From assembly GCF_000272045.2 (NCBI RefSeq), contig NZ_AJYZ02000037.1:1-64000 (forward strand): a stretch of 64,000 nucleotides of DNA, in the 5' to 3' direction. Within the stretch, counting starts at the first letter, position 1. Every line of letters begins with the position of its first letter. A program made the position numbers and the translations under genes. The notes beneath the pieces were generated by a model. The model had not been told where the DNA came from. It ran no database searches and saw nothing but the letters and a program-made list of their open reading frames with translations. Positions 37,037-45,151 of this stretch are shown one piece after another. The DNA comes from Vibrio crassostreae 9ZC13. GTDB lineage: Bacteria > Pseudomonadota > Gammaproteobacteria > Enterobacterales > Vibrionaceae.

Positions 37037-37059
37037 GTTCAACTTACGCCAGCCCAAAC
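37037..37059 (+). other. attR: degraded copy of the ssrA 3' end
   Basis: GTTCAACTTACGCCAGC (37037-37053) matches 15 of 17 bases of the ssrA 3' end at 18648. It is immediately followed by a strong terminator, as expected if this is the displaced original 3' end and terminator of ssrA. Beyond the core the match fades. Confidence 0.6.
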
Positions 37060-37065
37060 GTTTGG

Positions 37066-37099
37066 AAAGGGCCAACTCGAAAGAGTTGGCCCTTTTTTT
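37066..37099 (+). terminator. strong terminator after attR
   Basis: Stem AAAGGGCCAACTC (37066-37078) with GAGTTGGCCC (37083-37092), loop GAAA, followed by seven T. Probably the former ssrA terminator, now also stopping transcription leaving the island. Confidence 0.9.
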
Positions 37100-37192
37100 A
37101 TCTTTATTTTACTTGCCATAATATGAAAAATCACATTATTAACAATGAGTTACCATTAGCACATCAATAGTAAAACCAGACACTCAACAAAA

Positions 37193-37224
37193 AGCCACAC
37201 ATCCCAATACTGAAATGTGTGGCT
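37193..37224 (-). terminator. terminator of the retropepsin-like gene
   Basis: Perfect 10-bp stem AGCCACACAT (37193-37202) and ATGTGTGGCT (37215-37224). On the minus strand it is followed by TTTTTG, 42 bp after the stop. Confidence 0.88.
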
Positions 37225-37265
37225 GTTTAGATCTGTTCTGCTACGAACTTAGATAAGTTTAGGGG

Positions 37266-39146
37266 TTACTCCATATCACCTAACAAGTAATCTTCATCGC
37301 TGCTCACTACTGCGCCGTGCTTCAAGAAGTTCTTACCTAGGATCATGCTGTATTCGAAGCGAGAACGGTCTTGAAGGTTTACCCTCACCTCTTTCTCTAG
37401 GTCTCCGAGCTTAACCTTCATTTCTACCACAGGGCGAATGTTCACCTTCTCGCCTTTCTTGGCTTTGATACGCATTACATCAATCACTGGCTTGGTGAAA
37501 TCTTGCTTATCGCCTTGGTTGTTTTGATAGGTAAAGCTCACCATGTCTTGGCCATCTTTCTTAAATCGTTTGATGTTGACTGCGTTCATTGAGCTTACAT
37601 CCGCACCAGTGTCGAGCTTGGCCGGGAACTTCATGCCGTTCACTTCTACTACTTCAATATGCCCAACTTTAAACAGTGGTTCGGCTTTCAGAAGGTAATC
37701 AGAACGCGTATTAACGTAAACGCCCTCTTTTGCCATCTTCTTGCCTAAAATAAAGTACGCTTCTTTCTCATTTGTATTGAGCACGTCGATGGCAAACTCT
37801 TGCGTACGCACTTTTCCAGAGACCGCAAACTCACCACTCACTACCGGACGAGTATCATCCCCGACTCTTAATTTCTTAATCACGGGCTTGGTGACTTTTT
37901 GCTGTTCGCCATTCACGTCAGTTAAGTAGAACTCAACCGACGTCTCTTTGCCCTTACCGATAATCTCAAAGCTATCAACCTTCAACAAAGGCGTATTGAC
38001 GGTGAAAGAAGCCACGGCCTTAAGCGGGAAGTTATCAATCGTAATGTCTTCTTCTGGTGAGATAATTAAAGGCTCACCAGCCTCCGCCACATCGCTAAAG
38101 CTCTCTGAACCTTCAGAAAGAATATTTTCTGCATTGGTATCAATCATGAAGAGCTCACTGGCTGTGCTGGTTCCAAATCTCAACTGCGACTCACTACTCG
38201 AGCGCTCACGTAGGTACACCAGAACGTCTTTAGTTGTGTTTTCATCGAGTTGAACAGGCACATACACCAAAGGTCTCTTCTTACCGCTCACGCTTAACAT
38301 ACGAACCAACGGCAATGTCATCTCTTTTTGCTTACCGTCGTTGTCGAACATATCAAACGTCACTTCACTGTTCTTCTTATCTATATCGATGTCTTTTGCA
38401 TGAAGGATGCTGTAGCGATTTTTTAATGAGAAGGTCGCGTTCATCGCCATTCCAGAGATAGACACCACCTCTTTTCGGCCAACAACGGTCGCGTTCTCTT
38501 GCTCTTGTAAATAGTCATAACCTGCAAACACCAGCGCGTTATCCGCAAGGAAGGTTTTACCAATCAGCACTGGCGCAGAGAAGTGGCTTCTGTCGGTCAG
38601 GTTAACGTCGGTTTTTAGCTCTTGGTCTGCAATGGTGAGCGACATTTTTACGGTAGGGCGATGCAAAGGCGTGCTGCTGGTGCGGCTGCGTATCATGCTG
38701 ACACGCTCTAAAGGCGCTTCGATTAATACCATGTCTCCCGTCCGCGGGTTTTGAACCTTAAAAGACACCACAGCCTCATATTTCGCAAAGGTACTGCCAT
38801 CCCAATCATCGTAATCAACATCGGAATTGTTCAACAGGTCTTCGGTTAACGCCGCCATCAACTCTTGGTCTTTGAGATTTAGGTAATCGGGATTAGAGCT
38901 CTTCACATGAATGTCTTCAGCATGCATAGAAGTGGTTTCTGCACCGGTATCAATTTTACCAATGAAAGGAACGTCTTTTAGCCCTTTAACGCTAGATAGG
39001 TACACGTTCTCAGTGCGACCTAGTACCGACTTACCATCGAGTTCGTAAGTGGGATTTTGAGTGGTATGTGAAGTATCAGTAGCCAAAGTGTATTGTGAAA
39101 AAAGTAGAGTGCTTAAAAGAGTTAGAGCCAAAGGTATCTTTTTCAT
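37266..39146 (-). CDS. periplasmic retropepsin-like (RimK-associated Zn-protease type) protein with four tandem domains
   Basis: 626 residues with a signal peptide (about residues 1-22). The first domain has DTGAETTSMHA from residue 66 and ends VLIGKTFLADNALVFAGYDY. The last has LDTGADVSSMNA (about 512-523) and ends SMILGKNFLKHGAVV. Both fit the retropepsin-like ATP-dependent zinc protease/DUF785 fold. Two further middle repeats keep the frame of strands (VRMLSVSGKKRPLVYVPVQL; IKKLRVGDDTRPVV) but have lost the DTGA, so they are probably structural. ATG at 39146 is chosen because it gives the signal peptide; an in-frame start at 39224 does not. Substrate unknown. Confidence 0.8.
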   Translation of the reverse strand: MKKIPLALTLLSTLLFSQYTLATDTSHTTQNPTYELDGKSVLGRTENVYLSSVKGLKDVPFIGKIDTGAETTSMHAEDIHVKSSNPDYLNLKDQELMAALTEDLLNNSDVDYDDWDGSTFAKYEAVVSFKVQNPRTGDMVLIEAPLERVSMIRSRTSSTPLHRPTVKMSLTIADQELKTDVNLTDRSHFSAPVLIGKTFLADNALVFAGYDYLQEQENATVVGRKEVVSISGMAMNATFSLKNRYSILHAKDIDIDKKNSEVTFDMFDNDGKQKEMTLPLVRMLSVSGKKRPLVYVPVQLDENTTKDVLVYLRERSSSESQLRFGTSTASELFMIDTNAENILSEGSESFSDVAEAGEPLIISPEEDITIDNFPLKAVASFTVNTPLLKVDSFEIIGKGKETSVEFYLTDVNGEQQKVTKPVIKKLRVGDDTRPVVSGEFAVSGKVRTQEFAIDVLNTNEKEAYFILGKKMAKEGVYVNTRSDYLLKAEPLFKVGHIEVVEVNGMKFPAKLDTGADVSSMNAVNIKRFKKDGQDMVSFTYQNNQGDKQDFTKPVIDVMRIKAKKGEKVNIRPVVEMKVKLGDLEKEVRVNLQDRSRFEYSMILGKNFLKHGAVVSSDEDYLLGDME

Positions 39147-39353
39147 TAGTTGGTCCGTTGTGATCAGTTCACTAATAATACTGGCGTTTGCGCGAAGATT
39201 TCCCCCACCAGCAATGGTTCTCACATAACGTTAACGCTATGAGTTTTTAAATGACAAACCGATGACTTTGCGCTGCATTCGCTTATCGATTATTGACTAA
39301 TGGATACCCAATAACCTTTTCAATGCTCGGTGTTCTATTGAAGAAATGAATAC

Positions 39354-39382
39354 AAAAAAGGCCAACGACGAGCGCTGACCTT
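39354..39382 (-). terminator. imperfect terminator of the M15 peptidase gene
   Basis: AAGGCCAACG pairs with CGCTGACCTT with two mismatches and is followed on the minus strand by six T. The remainder of the gap 39147-39451 shows only the upstream region of the retropepsin-like gene. Confidence 0.5.
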
Positions 39383-39451
39383 AGCTATTCAAAACACACC
39401 TGAAGCGAGTTTAACTTGCTAAAACACAAACGGTTCTAGATAAACATAGCA

Positions 39452-40261
39452 CTAAAAAGTCCCGACTGTTTTCTTTGCACAGATAGCTCGAGCTTTTTCT
39501 GCGTCCTCACCTTTATTTTTGAGATAGCACTGTCGATAAGATTTGACGTAGCGCTCAAATAACACCTCGGCTTCAGGTTGTGGTTTAGAGAGCAGTTGGT
39601 TAACGAACTTTCTTGATCCAACCTCAAAATGCTGAGTATCGATTGGGCTATTCCAATCCCCTCCCCAGATCATAAATCCGTGATGGGCAAACAGCTCAAC
39701 CACATCTTCTGCCATGCCGCTGCGTTCTATTTCATCACGCGCACGAAAGCGAGTACGGTTCACATAGCTTGTCGCAGATTGTGAAGGCTTTACCGTGATT
39801 CTTCCGTTGCTATCAAACTCTAAGAAAGGGTTTTGAACTGGGTTGATGTCGATTGCCACACCATAGGCATGTTTCGACCAACCTCCTCCGCCTGTAATAG
39901 GACGAGCGTTAAAGGCGCTGCTGTTGTTCGCATCCATTGAGGCGCTATCATCACCTCTGAATTCACGCATTAGGCGAGCGGAATGAAGAGGAAAATTGCG
40001 CTGTTTGAGCTCTGAAAAGATTTGTTCAACAGCAGGCGCAATAACATCAAGCACGATCATATTGCCCTGTTGCGTTTCCCCTTTGAAACTAATGAAATCG
40101 AAATCCACTTTGGATAGTCGCTCACAACCAACGGGCGCACCACTACTCAAGACATTGTTCTTTTTCATCATGTCGCATTGCCATTGAGATATAGGAGCGA
40201 CTTGGGCATAACTCACTGCACTGAGCACAGTGGCCAGACAGCCGACAATAAAACGTTTCAT
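39452..40261 (-). CDS. M15-family metallopeptidase (D-Ala-D-Ala carboxypeptidase-like)
   Basis: 269 residues, signal peptide to about residue 19 (AVSYA). The Peptidase_M15 zinc site is visible: SAFNAR near 115-120, SKHAYGVAIDINP with His131 and Asp138, and DTQHFE with His211. This is the VanY/endolysin-like LD- or DD-peptidase layout, so it probably trims peptidoglycan peptides in the periplasm. A C-terminal Cys pair could form a disulfide. It lies 80 bp after the DUF429 gene on the same strand. Confidence 0.9.
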   Translation of the reverse strand: MKRFIVGCLATVLSAVSYAQVAPISQWQCDMMKKNNVLSSGAPVGCERLSKVDFDFISFKGETQQGNMIVLDVIAPAVEQIFSELKQRNFPLHSARLMREFRGDDSASMDANNSSAFNARPITGGGGWSKHAYGVAIDINPVQNPFLEFDSNGRITVKPSQSATSYVNRTRFRARDEIERSGMAEDVVELFAHHGFMIWGGDWNSPIDTQHFEVGSRKFVNQLLSKPQPEAEVLFERYVKSYRQCYLKNKGEDAEKARAICAKKTVGTF

Positions 40262-40342
40262 ATCAAAAACTCAAAATAGTAAGAGTGAAAAGTAGCAGAA
40301 GTTGGAAAATAGCATATTAAGCCAAGTTGAGCGCACGCTTTG

Positions 40343-41071
40343 TTAGCGTGTTTTGTTCCAGTAAACAATCTCTCTAACTCGTCCGTTCTGATCCTTGTCA
40401 GCTTCTCCACCAACATCAGAAAGTTCAGGTAAGGTCGATAATTGCGGAGCGTAATAGGCAACTAACATAAGTACGAACGCATCGTAAATATCGTCTATCG
40501 CGGCGTCTTTACGTTTGGTATTTGAAATGGCCAACGACAAGCGGTCACACCATTGAGGGGATAGCTGCTGAATAATAGAAAGCCGTTCCTCTTTGCCTTC
40601 TTGCGTTCGTTTTGAAAACGTCAGCGGTTCGTCTTTCAATGCTGCAAACACCACTTCAGGATGTGATTCCCTGATAGAAAGATTGGGATGAGTTTCAATG
40701 AGCTCATCAAGCTCGCGAATCTTGGGCACAATTCCCCAAGTCTGTTTAGAAAACTTCTTATCAAGCTGCTCCACATTGGCACTGCACGCCGCAATGTAAT
40801 CGGTTTGGTAAACCGCCTCACGACACGGAACCGGAAACACCGAAGAACCACGTTTGCTGGTTAGAAAACGCCTTGCTGCTTTGTCACACAAGCGATCTGG
40901 AGTTTGTGCATCACTAAAACCAATAGGCATATCGATAAGCGCCGTTGAACCGATAAGATCACTCGCTAGCTCATCGAGGGTGTTTACCACTTTAAACGCA
41001 GGTATCTCATTGTCAGAGACAATCCAAGCGATCCAACCCGACTTGCAGCCATCAATTCCGATGTATTTCAT
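40343..41071 (-). CDS. DUF429 domain protein (predicted RNase H fold)
   Basis: 242 residues. MKYIGIDGCKSGWIAWIV with Asp7, ALIDMPIGFSDAQTPDRLCD, SSVFPVPCREAVYQ, SHPEVVFAAL and AAIDDIYDAFVLMLVAYY are DUF429 hallmarks; acidic residues in these stretches resemble the RNase H-like nuclease arrangement. Biological role unknown. Immediately downstream (58 bp) of the methyltransferase-HNH gene, possibly cotranscribed with it. Confidence 0.9.
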   Translation of the reverse strand: MKYIGIDGCKSGWIAWIVSDNEIPAFKVVNTLDELASDLIGSTALIDMPIGFSDAQTPDRLCDKAARRFLTSKRGSSVFPVPCREAVYQTDYIAACSANVEQLDKKFSKQTWGIVPKIRELDELIETHPNLSIRESHPEVVFAALKDEPLTFSKRTQEGKEERLSIIQQLSPQWCDRLSLAISNTKRKDAAIDDIYDAFVLMLVAYYAPQLSTLPELSDVGGEADKDQNGRVREIVYWNKTR

Positions 41072-41129
41072 TATGTTCTCGATGATTAGTTTGTTGAGGG
41101 TTATTTGGGATAACTAGCCCACTTAATGA

Positions 41130-42842
41130 TCAGTGCCACTCACTAATCAGCAGTCTGCTTTTTACACCACGTACCTGCAAGCCCATTGCATCGAACACCT
41201 CTTCAAAGTCTCGACACTGCGCAGGGATGCTAGGTAACGAAAGCGCGGCTTCTGAAAAGAATTGTTGTTCAAAATGAGCCGAATCGTTCCAAGCGAGTTG
41301 CCACCACTCTAGAATCCTCGACTTAGACGAGCGCAGCTTTTCAGCCGTAGGAACTTTATCACTTTTACTTAAGTTCTCTTTGCTTGTAGTAGGAAAGAGG
41401 TTCCACTTATCGTTGTTTGGCCAGTAAGCGAAAGGCAAACAGTGATCAACGTGATACTCATTTTTTAATGATTTTCCACTCCACACGCTGACAATGTCGG
41501 CACGATCAGATCTAAGTTGCTCGACACGTTTACGCACATCGCGAGTATCATGGTTTTGATCGATCCATACCAAGCAGTCGTGATAAGTCTGTAGTGAAAT
41601 GCTTCGCTGTCGGTTCAACTCGAAACGCTGCATCTCCATGACCCATTGATTCACCACCAGCGGTTCAATCCACGAGTGGTAGATTCTAAAGCACTCCCAC
41701 AGGCTTTCATCGAGAGTAAAATAACCAAAACTTTCTAAGAACTCACTATCAATGACCAGTGATTCTCGGCTCTTCCGTCGTTTGTGAGGTGGGTATATAT
41801 CGAATAGTCGGTTGTCTTTCGAGCCTTGATAAATGAAAGTCACAGGTCCTGATTTAATGGTACTGATCGTTTGTGAAAATAGCTTTTGTAGAGCCTTGGC
41901 TTCATCGCCGAGAAACATAGCGCCTATCGCTAGATCATCAGCACTTAAGTGTTTGAGTTTATTCCAACCATCCTCTTTTACAAACCCAAGTCCCTTCGTT
42001 GTGTTGCTATTTTGCTGAATCCCAGCGCCTTCTATGTCGATATCAATCAGTCGCTTAAACTGCCTAACCCAATACAGAGCAACCAAGCCCACTGGTAGAG
42101 AAATTTTCCCATCAGTTCGATCAATCACAGCGCCTGAATGCGCATCAGCAATTCTCAGTAGAGTTCTCAACAAAGCCAACTTGTATGTGGCCGACTTGTT
42201 GTCATTCACAATAATGTGGCGCACCTTGTTCAAGTCACCGGAGCCATCGTCTGGTAGTGTCATCACCACGGTTTGCCACCACACCTCACTGCGGTTCAAT
42301 GTATCTTGGCTATCATCAACATGACGAACCAACAAGGCGCTGTTTTTTGATAAACGCTCGAGCTCTTCAACCGAGACTTCATAGCCTTGTCGACTGTCTT
42401 GAAACTCCCCATGACGCAGAGTGATCACCAACTTGCCATTTGGAGCTAGCAAGTTAGACAACTTTCTAAATGCGCGCTCTCGATGAGACGGAGCGAGATG
42501 CATCCAAACCGCACTGACCAATATCAAGTCAAAACGCATTCCGAGGTTTTCAGTGCGGCTAAGCGAGGGAAGTGAATCATCAATCCAGGTAACACTTGGG
42601 CCTGTATATTTCGAGCCTTGTTCGCGTAATGAAGCACTTGGTTCTATCGCAATAACATCAGATCCTGTCTTGTGCATCCATAGCGCATCACGACCGCATC
42701 CAGCACCGACATCGAGTACTTTATCGCCCACTAAAGGCCAGTAAGCTTGCCAGCTTTTATGCACCGTCTCGAAGGTCACTGAGTTGTACTGCTGGCAAAG
42801 TGTGTGAGCATTTTTATCGTAAAAAGGAATCGATGAGGACAT
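41130..42842 (-). CDS. fusion of SAM-dependent methyltransferase and HNH nuclease
   Basis: 570 residues. The N-terminal third is a class I methyltransferase: VLDVGAGCGRDALWMHKTGS (motif I), IAIEPSASLR, and FDLILVSAVWMHLAPSHRER. Residues of about 210-440 form an unrecognised helical region. The C-terminus has an HNH-type site: NEYHVDHCLPFAYWPNNDKW (from about 460), then NLFPTTSKENLSKSDKVP. Methylation and nuclease modules in one chain resemble solitary modification-dependent or defence enzymes, but whether the substrate is DNA, RNA or a small molecule cannot be said. No clear ribosome-binding site. Adjacent to DUF429. Confidence 0.8.
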   Translation of the reverse strand: MSSSIPFYDKNAHTLCQQYNSVTFETVHKSWQAYWPLVGDKVLDVGAGCGRDALWMHKTGSDVIAIEPSASLREQGSKYTGPSVTWIDDSLPSLSRTENLGMRFDLILVSAVWMHLAPSHRERAFRKLSNLLAPNGKLVITLRHGEFQDSRQGYEVSVEELERLSKNSALLVRHVDDSQDTLNRSEVWWQTVVMTLPDDGSGDLNKVRHIIVNDNKSATYKLALLRTLLRIADAHSGAVIDRTDGKISLPVGLVALYWVRQFKRLIDIDIEGAGIQQNSNTTKGLGFVKEDGWNKLKHLSADDLAIGAMFLGDEAKALQKLFSQTISTIKSGPVTFIYQGSKDNRLFDIYPPHKRRKSRESLVIDSEFLESFGYFTLDESLWECFRIYHSWIEPLVVNQWVMEMQRFELNRQRSISLQTYHDCLVWIDQNHDTRDVRKRVEQLRSDRADIVSVWSGKSLKNEYHVDHCLPFAYWPNNDKWNLFPTTSKENLSKSDKVPTAEKLRSSKSRILEWWQLAWNDSAHFEQQFFSEAALSLPSIPAQCRDFEEVFDAMGLQVRGVKSRLLISEWH

Positions 42843-43101
42843 ATGCGCTATTGGAGTAAGGAGTCTATCTCAATAGTAATGGGGAGCTTAGGCGATTGCT
42901 AGCAGCTCATGCAAGTTCAGCCACACCGAGCAATATTTATCGTTAGTGACTGTTTTATATCAATATCCACCTAATGAGTGCATCAGGCGAATCAGTCTCG
43001 TCAGCAAAACAAAAACAAACAAGGTGCAAGCTGACGTGCGAACAGAGATAATTGTTTGAAGATGATTAACTCGCCTCAAGCACCAAACCGATAGAAAACT
43101 A

Positions 43102-44040
43102 ATGAACACATACTCACACATAGATACCCCATTCAACCTGCGCCACACCTGTTGGTTTTGTGGTGAACCTTCAAGTAACGTTGTTGAATTTCCTAAGACA
43201 GCGCAGGCAGTTGCCAAGATAGGCCATTCACCGATCGCACTGCCGGCTTGTAATGAGTGTGCGAGAATTAACTATTCAAAGAATCTGACCTCAATTTGGT
43301 CTGTGCGCGATCAGATAAAACACACTCTGATAGACAAGTACGCTAAGCACCTTGGCATCGGTGAGAACTGGACGGAGCAAGAGCTTATTGATTCTGATTT
43401 CTCGGGTTCGACGCTCGGTGGGTTTGGGCGCAGCGCTTGGAAGATGTATCAAATCGCCAAACAACGCGTCGATTATAAAGGCTGGCCTTTGTCGGTTGAT
43501 GACATCCCACTTGAGGTATACGACGAAACCAGTGGCTTTGAGTTTGACGGTACTCGTTATGCCTCAATCAATTCATGTATCGACTATTTCACCAAGGCAG
43601 CAGGCGTAGACAAAGAGCTGTTGTCGCAGCTTGTCGACATCGTTTCATCAGACCGATTTAGCTACGCACTGCGAATCACCAAGCTGAACAAGAATGTCTC
43701 TAATACCAAGCGCTCGGAGATCGTCGAAGAGGTACTACAACAAGAGTCTGAACAAGAAGAGATACTGCTTGAGCAAGCTAATTCAATGTTTAACCCAAAC
43801 GTCGAAGAGGTGAATATTTCAGGCTCAATAGCGCCTGTATTTGCCATTCAGTGGGCGCTGGCTAACAAGGTTAAAGATTTAGCCCACCTTTGTGCTCTCG
43901 AAGATGAGTATTTTGACTATTTCGAGCACCTCGGCGGCCCTGCAGCTTTCATGTCCTATAACGGCCTACAACTCTATTTAGAGTCGCGTCAAGATCCTGA
44001 ATGGGTAGAAGAGTTGGATCCAAATAAACAGTATTGGTGA
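43102..44040 (+). CDS. uncharacterised protein with N-terminal zinc-ribbon
   Basis: 312 residues. RHTCWFCGEPS at 14-24 and LPACNECARI near 48-57 form a four-Cys (CxxC...CxxC) zinc site like those at the start of HNH-type proteins, but no HNH histidines follow. The rest is acidic and helical, with a Glu-rich stretch EEVLQQESEQEEILLEQANS near 215-234 and a C-terminal YNGLQLYLESRQDPEWVEEL. I do not recognise the family. Divergent from the methyltransferase-HNH gene with a 259-bp shared upstream region. The start has a weak ribosome-binding site. Confidence 0.75.
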   Translation: MNTYSHIDTPFNLRHTCWFCGEPSSNVVEFPKTAQAVAKIGHSPIALPACNECARINYSKNLTSIWSVRDQIKHTLIDKYAKHLGIGENWTEQELIDSDFSGSTLGGFGRSAWKMYQIAKQRVDYKGWPLSVDDIPLEVYDETSGFEFDGTRYASINSCIDYFTKAAGVDKELLSQLVDIVSSDRFSYALRITKLNKNVSNTKRSEIVEEVLQQESEQEEILLEQANSMFNPNVEEVNISGSIAPVFAIQWALANKVKDLAHLCALEDEYFDYFEHLGGPAAFMSYNGLQLYLESRQDPEWVEELDPNKQYW

Positions 44041-44236
44041 ACATGCCTCGCTACTGGTGAACACGTGTAAGCTCGATAATCGTGTCAAACACCCATTGTT
44101 AGTCCTTGTTTTATATAAAGATCTAAAAACAGAACCCTATAACAGTTAATTGTTGCAATTCGGTTAAATAGAGTGAAAACTTCAAGCATCTAAAACTATT
44201 TAATCACTGCCATCTGCGGTGAGTAAGGAGTGAATT

Positions 44237-45004
44237 GTGCTTGCTGTTCTTCGTATTATTTTGGCTACGGTGTTTATTATTTTCACCACTCTATGTGCTT
44301 TTGTTTACTGCTTGTTTAGCCCCAAGAACCCCAAGCATGTGTACGTTTTCTGTCGTTGGTTCAACCAACTCCAAAAGATCATCGGTGTAAAACTGGTGCA
44401 ACGCGGCCTAGACAATGCCCCGACACCAGAAAACAGCGTCTACATCTCTAACCACCAAAGCATATTGGATTTTGTGACCGATCCAGGAATGCTAAGACCA
44501 CGCACTGTTTCATTGGGCAAACGCGATTTGTTGTACGTGCCTTTCTTTGGCCTGCTGTATTGGATCACCGGTAACATCATGATTAACCGCGAAGATAAGT
44601 CCAAAGCACGCGATACCATCAAGCAAGTGGCGGAAGCGATTCATCAGAGAGATCTGTCTGTTTGGGTTTACCCGGAAGGAACCCGTAGTAAAGGGCGTGG
44701 ACTATTGCCATTCAAAACGGGCGCTTTCCGAATAGCAATCGAAGCTGGTGTGCCTATCACCCCGATGTGTACCAGCACCACGCACAATAAGATCGACTTG
44801 AATCGAGCCAATAATGGCATTGTGATCACCGAGATGCTGGAACCTATCGATGTATCCGGATACAAGCTTAGCGATGCGAGAGAGTTGGCCAATCGCTGTC
44901 ACGCACTCATGGCAGAGAAAATAGCAGAGCTTGATGCCGAAGTGGCTCGTTTAGAGGCGCAGCAAAAAACAGAGTTGGATTCAGATCGTTCTTCTACGAA
45001 CTAA
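44237..45004 (+). CDS. plsC: 1-acyl-sn-glycerol-3-phosphate acyltransferase
   Basis: 255 residues. N-terminal membrane helix (residues 1-27), acyltransferase motif NHQSILD at 72-78, LYVPFFGLLYWITGNIMINR, and YPEGTRS at 145-151 with GAFRIAIEAGVPITPM. This is PlsC, which forms phosphatidic acid from lysophosphatidate at the inner membrane. The start is GTG with AGGAG six bases upstream, a strong context. C-terminal Ala/Glu-rich tail. Same strand as the beta-CASP gene, 147 bp before it. Confidence 0.95.
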   Translation: MLAVLRIILATVFIIFTTLCAFVYCLFSPKNPKHVYVFCRWFNQLQKIIGVKLVQRGLDNAPTPENSVYISNHQSILDFVTDPGMLRPRTVSLGKRDLLYVPFFGLLYWITGNIMINREDKSKARDTIKQVAEAIHQRDLSVWVYPEGTRSKGRGLLPFKTGAFRIAIEAGVPITPMCTSTTHNKIDLNRANNGIVITEMLEPIDVSGYKLSDARELANRCHALMAEKIAELDAEVARLEAQQKTELDSDRSSTN

Positions 45005-45151
45005 CTCGCAACGAAACCACTGAGTCATCGCTCAGTTACTTAAAAAGACACTCAACGATCGCAACTCTCATTGTTCTTGTTTTACTTGCTGGCGCTTATC
45101 CGCAAAATAAAAACAGGCGTTAACGGCTTTATAGAGCAATGGGAGCAAACG

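Noticed and set aside
42960-43217. 85-residue frame opposite the start of the zinc-ribbon gene
   Set aside because: It overlaps the start of a better supported gene and has no recognisable features.
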